From an uncultured Lachnospiraceae bacterium (lineage in GTDB: Bacteria > Bacillota_A > Clostridia > Lachnospirales > Lachnospiraceae): DNA of 8,088 nt. Under the pieces are notes generated by a model. It did no database searches. It was not told the DNA's origin and saw only the letters and a list, made by a program, of their open reading frames with translations. The stretch lies in the NCBI GenBank assembly GCA_902787595.1, contig CADAHD010000091.1:1-8088 (forward strand), given 5' to 3'. The position numbers and the translations under genes were made by a program. Position 1 is the first letter of the stretch. The number at the start of each line of letters is the position of its first letter. Positions 5,558 to 8,088 of the stretch are shown piece by piece.

Positions 5558-7407
5558 CTTTTGTTACCCCCTCTGTACCACTGTTCAAGCATAAGTACAT
5601 TCCACAGCAATCTGGGTGAGCGTCCGCTCTTTATAAATTCAGCCCAGAGTTCTAAAACATTCTTTCCGTTGATAAGTCCGTCGGCGGCTGCCTTTGAATG
5701 GTTAAGCAGCTCGTCGGCCCAGTCCTTTGTATCGCCCTCTTTGAGCCAGCGCTCAAGAGGCACGGCAAATCCCTTTTTGGGGCGTTCCATCATTTCCTTC
5801 GGGACATAACGGTAGAGCACTTCCTTAAGCACCTTCTTTGCAACCTTGCCATCATATTTGTATGATGAAGGCAGGCGCAGCGCAAATTCCACCACGTCCT
5901 TATCCAGCATGGGGATCCTGTTTTCCAGCGAAACCGCCATGCCGGCCCGGTCAACCTTTACCAGTATATCTTCCGGATGATAGCGCATCAGATCATCCAG
6001 CATCATCTGCTGAAGCTCATCGCCGGGCAAAACAGGTCTTACGATCGATGTGGGACCGTCGGTAAGCTTATCTATATAGGGATCATAATGATCCACGGCT
6101 TCCTTGAATTCCAGTATGCTGCCGGCCTTGAGACACATTCCCGCACGATAGGCCTTGGGGATGCCTCCGATCAAACCTGCTGCAGCTCCCCCCGCCGCCC
6201 TGCGCAGCGGTATGGGCACGCCTTTTATCTTATTCCAGAGATCCAGTATCTGCGGATAGGTCCTGTATCCGCAGAAAAGTTCATCTCCCGCATCACCGCT
6301 CAGGCATACGGTGACCTTGCTCTTTGCCAGCTTACTCACCAGAAAAGTAGGGATCTGCGAAGAATCCGCATAAGGCTCGCCGTATATTCCGGAGATCCTG
6401 GGGATCACCTCTTTTAAGTCTGCTTCAGAGACATACTGCTCCGTATGATCAGTGCCCAGATGCCTGGCTATAGCCGCAGCCTCCGGAGCCTCGTCGTATT
6501 CCTTTTCCTCAAAACCGATAGAGAAGGTGCGCACGTCTCCCGGACGCAGTCTGCTCATTATCGCCACGACAGTCGCAGAATCTATGCCGCCGGAGAGATA
6601 TGCTCCCAGGGGCACATCGCTGGCCAGCTGGCCTTTTACCGCCTCCTTAAGCAGACGGTCCAGCTCGCAGGCAGCCTCATCAAGGCTTCCCGTGAAAGGA
6701 TCTTCAAGAGCCCTCTCGGCAACCCTTCGTATATTGTAGTATCTGCCCTGCTTAATATCAGCCTCCCCATAAGGCGGCCTGATGCGCAGTATCGCGCCGG
6801 GCTTTAATTTATATATATTCTCATAAATTGTCGCGGGAGCAGGTATATAGCCGTAAAGCATATAGCTGCTGAGACAGGCCATGTTTATCTGCGGTTTAAA
6901 ACCGGGAAAACGCGTTATCGCCTGCAGTTCGGACGCAAATACAAAGCTGCCGTTTACCGTCCCGTAATACAGGGGTTTCTCGCCGATGCGATCCCGGATC
7001 AGCGTAAGGCTTTTTCCCCAGCGGTCATAAAGAGCTATGGCAAACATGCCCTTTACGCTCTCAAGAGTCTTCTCGATGCCAAACTTCTCAAAGGCCTCCA
7101 GCAGTATCTCCGTATCGGATGTACCGCGCAGGCGCACTTCAGGCATGCGCTCCTTTATCACGTCCGCGTTATAAATCTCGCCGTTATAGACCATGACAAG
7201 ACGCCCCGAAGCGCTGACCATAGGCTGCGCGCCGCCGGGACTCAGATCCCTGATGGATAAGCGCCTGTGGCCCAGGGTAACGCCGCTATGCTCATCCAGC
7301 CAGAAGCCCTCTGCATCGGGACCCCTGTGGGTTATTGCGTCGGTCATGCTCTTTATCACGGCCATCCTGTCCCCGCCGCCGTCGACAAAGCCCGCTATAC
7401 CGCACAT
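5554..7407 (-). CDS. asnB: AsnB-family glutamine-hydrolysing asparagine synthetase / amidotransferase
   Basis: This 617-residue protein has both domains of class II asparagine synthetases. The N-terminal glutaminase carries the nucleophile Cys2 (MCGIAGF), Arg49 in GHRRLSI, NGE at 75-77, Asp98 in GTSDTEIL and DRIGEKPLYY (139-148). The C-terminal synthetase has the ATP/PPi loop SGGIDS (272-277), EPYADSSQIPTF (344-355), LSGDAGDELFCGY (369-381), then LVKVDRAGM and SLENRIPMLD, and RPKKGFAVPLERWL near the end. Glutamine-derived ammonia would be transferred to an adenylated carboxylate. In free metabolism that is aspartate. Inside glycan loci, homologues such as WbpS are thought to amidate uronic acids, which is the likelier job here by context. 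Two core substitutions are visible relative to the common SGDGGDELFGGY: Ala373 and Cys379. CAGGAG lies 7 nt before the ATG, and a promoter lies just upstream, so this gene probably leads a transcription unit. Confidence 0.95.
   Translation of the reverse strand: MCGIAGFVDGGGDRMAVIKSMTDAITHRGPDAEGFWLDEHSGVTLGHRRLSIRDLSPGGAQPMVSASGRLVMVYNGEIYNADVIKERMPEVRLRGTSDTEILLEAFEKFGIEKTLESVKGMFAIALYDRWGKSLTLIRDRIGEKPLYYGTVNGSFVFASELQAITRFPGFKPQINMACLSSYMLYGYIPAPATIYENIYKLKPGAILRIRPPYGEADIKQGRYYNIRRVAERALEDPFTGSLDEAACELDRLLKEAVKGQLASDVPLGAYLSGGIDSATVVAIMSRLRPGDVRTFSIGFEEKEYDEAPEAAAIARHLGTDHTEQYVSEADLKEVIPRISGIYGEPYADSSQIPTFLVSKLAKSKVTVCLSGDAGDELFCGYRTYPQILDLWNKIKGVPIPLRRAAGGAAAGLIGGIPKAYRAGMCLKAGSILEFKEAVDHYDPYIDKLTDGPTSIVRPVLPGDELQQMMLDDLMRYHPEDILVKVDRAGMAVSLENRIPMLDKDVVEFALRLPSSYKYDGKVAKKVLKEVLYRYVPKEMMERPKKGFAVPLERWLKEGDTKDWADELLNHSKAAADGLINGKNVLELWAEFIKSGRSPRLLWNVLMLEQWYRGGNKS
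5567..5574 (-). promoter_or_regulatory. Ribosome binding site deciding the TTG start of the GT4 gene
   Basis: AGAGGGGG on the minus strand lies within the last codons of asnB and ends 9 nt before TTG at 5557. It is the strongest purine tract at this junction. It supports the TTG start over the internal ATG at codon 5. Confidence 0.65.
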
Positions 7408-7414
7408 ATTGTGA

Positions 7415-7420
7415 CTCCTG
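7415..7420 (-). promoter_or_regulatory. Ribosome binding site of asnB
   Basis: CAGGAG on the minus strand is 7 nt from the asnB ATG, near the ideal distance. It fixes the start that places Cys as residue 2, which is required for the glutaminase nucleophile. Confidence 0.75.
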
Positions 7421-7441
7421 AGTATATTTTCATAACTATAT

Positions 7442-7470
7442 ATTGTAGCATAAAATGTGCGCTTTGACTA
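7442..7470 (-). promoter_or_regulatory. Sigma-A type promoter for the asnB operon
   Basis: On the minus strand TAGTCA (7465-7470, 4 of 6 to TTGACA) is followed after exactly 17 bp by TACAAT (7442-7447, 5 of 6 to TATAAT). A TG dinucleotide one base upstream of the -10 makes it an extended -10. Initiation near 7435 would leave a leader of about 28 nt containing the CAGGAG site. All downstream genes to at least 1342 are closely packed or overlapping, so this promoter could serve asnB, the GT4, the membrane protein and the first GT2. No operator is evident. Confidence 0.6.
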
Positions 7471-7505
7471 TAGTGTTAGGAGAATTATGTAACCCTATTG
7501 GGGGG

Positions 7506-7551
7506 CAGGCGCAGGATCACGCCTGACTGTCCGGCGCCATACCCGGCAGTC
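7506..7551. other. Two abutting stem-loops between the GtrII-like gene and the asnB promoter
   Basis: Hairpin one, 7506-7525, pairs CAGGCG with CGCCTG around an 8-nt loop. Hairpin two, 7525-7551, pairs GACTG with CAGTC and CCGG with CCGG around an 8-nt loop, with one bulged base at 7530. They share base 7525, so both cannot be complete at once. They follow the upstream gene's stop by about 27 nt, the place for a terminator or 3'-end protecting structure. The minus-strand sequence after them is C-rich (CCCCCCAAT) with no T-run, so a standard intrinsic terminator is not supported. The rest of the 171-bp gap holds only the asnB promoter and ribosome binding site. Confidence 0.5.
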
Positions 7552-7578
7552 TGTCATGAGCCGCCGGGCGGCGTATTC

Positions 7579-8088
7579 CTACTCCACTCCCGGAGGGGTT
7601 GCGGAATTCTTGACTACCGCATACCCGTCTATCATCGCCACCGATCCTTTGGCCGGCCACACGGGCATAGCCGCAAACTCAGGGCTGCGTACAACGGCCA
7701 GATATTCATCCTGCCCTATCCAGCAGGCATCCATTCCCAGATATTCGCGAAAATAATGATAGCGCCCTGTCGTCATACCATAGGGATCCTCCCAGAATAC
7801 CGGACCTCCCCCTATCCTGCTGTATTCAAACATCTGCGCATAGATCCCGCGCAGATCATCATATTCGATGGCTCCCCCCAGCACAATAGGAGTCTCACGA
7901 TAATTAAATCCGTCCAGTTCATAGATCCGAGCCAACATCAGCTCTGTCTGGCGTATAGTATGATCGTAGATGAGCTTATTCAGGATCCATGTACTGTTGG
8001 CGCTTAATGCATAGGTGCAGACAAGTATAAAATCCATGTTGGCGAGAACGCCGAAGCAGCGATCTCCTCCGAATTCCGATTCCAGTTG
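7579..8088 (-). CDS. GtrII-like glucosyltransferase domain protein, C-terminal part only
   Basis: The frame is open to the right edge and only the last 169 residues are visible, ending in TAG. The visible start QLESEFGGDRCFGVLANM is interior, so an internal ATG at 8037 should not be taken as the true start. The segment TYALSANSTWILNKLIYDHT followed by ARIYELDGFNYRETPIVLGG resembles the last membrane helix and start of the soluble tail of GtrII-type (Glucos_trans_II) proteins. The ending MPVWPAKGSVAMIDGYAVVK matches the C-terminal pattern I associate with that family in Bacillota. Full-length members are polytopic membrane enzymes that use polyprenyl-phosphate glucose outside the membrane to decorate O-antigens or other surface glycans. 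The tandem stem-loops and a new promoter follow it. Family assignment is by motif memory from a fragment and so is moderate. Confidence 0.62.
   Translation of the reverse strand, partial: QLESEFGGDRCFGVLANMDFILVCTYALSANSTWILNKLIYDHTIRQTELMLARIYELDGFNYRETPIVLGGAIEYDDLRGIYAQMFEYSRIGGGPVFWEDPYGMTTGRYHYFREYLGMDACWIGQDEYLAVVRSPEFAAMPVWPAKGSVAMIDGYAVVKNSATPPGVE

Noticed and set aside
5081..5809. Plus-strand 242-residue frame
   Set aside because: Despite its length, it crosses the ends of the GT4 and asnB genes, both with strong motifs, and looks like shadow translation.
7464..7492. Plus-strand TTGACT as a divergent -35
   Set aside because: No acceptable -10 follows at 16-18 bp (ATGTAA or TATGTA only), and there is no plus-strand gene to serve.
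7495..7551. Intrinsic terminator after the GtrII-like gene
   Set aside because: The stem-loops are real, but the following minus-strand bases are C-rich with no T-run, so they are recorded only as stem-loops.
7498..8007. Plus-strand 169-residue frame over the right edge
   Set aside because: It is antisense to the GtrII-like C-terminus, whose conserved ending is on the minus strand. The plus-strand protein is Pro/His/Arg-rich with no known motif.
1..8088. CRISPR array, tRNA/rRNA, transposase or phage genes
   Set aside because: No regularly spaced repeats, no cloverleaf or rRNA motifs and no recombinase or phage domains were seen on either strand.

Overview
The window is a stretch of a cell-surface glycan biosynthesis locus in which every supported gene lies on the minus strand, so transcription runs from high to low coordinates. 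Base composition is close to balanced by eye, ATA is a common Ile codon, Shine-Dalgarno sites are purine-rich, GTG and TTG starts occur, and the right-edge protein has a GtrII-type C-terminus of the kind common in Bacillota. This suggests a Clostridia-type bacterium, perhaps Lachnospiraceae-like. That placement is inference and weak.

Layout in transcription order: (1) 8088-7579, the 3' end of a GtrII-like polytopic glucosyltransferase, cut by the window edge. (2) 7578-7408, a 171-bp gap with two abutting stem-loops and then a good sigma-A type promoter. (3) 7407-5554, an AsnB-family glutamine amidotransferase/asparagine synthetase. (4) 5557-4427, a GT4 (GT-B fold) glycosyltransferase with a TTG start overlapping the asnB stop. 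(5) 4433-2382, a large multi-pass membrane protein resembling GT-C glycosyltransferases. (6) 2346-1342, a DPM1/GtrB-like GT2 with two C-terminal membrane helices. (7) 1341-1240, a 102-bp gap carrying a 30-bp hairpin-forming repeat. (8) 1239-838, a small cupin of the FdtA/QdtA dTDP-4-keto-6-deoxyglucose ketoisomerase family. (9) 830-1, a second DPM1/GtrB-like GT2 with a GTG start, cut by the left edge.

The set fits assembly and decoration of a surface polysaccharide or glycoprotein glycan. The ketoisomerase implies a dTDP-3-amino-3,6-dideoxyhexose (Qui3N/Fuc3N type). The GT4 would add a sugar on the cytoplasmic face. The two GT2 enzymes would load sugars onto polyprenyl phosphate. The GT-C and GtrII-like proteins are plausible users of those lipid-linked sugars on the outer face. 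The AsnB homologue may amidate a uronic acid in the glycan rather than make free asparagine. No aminotransferase, flippase, polymerase or ligase is visible, so the locus must extend beyond both edges or be completed elsewhere.

I see no RNA gene, CRISPR array, transposase or phage gene. The least ordinary elements are the 30-bp dispersed-type repeat before the ketoisomerase, the tandem stem-loops before asnB, and the 683-residue membrane protein, whose exact family I cannot name.
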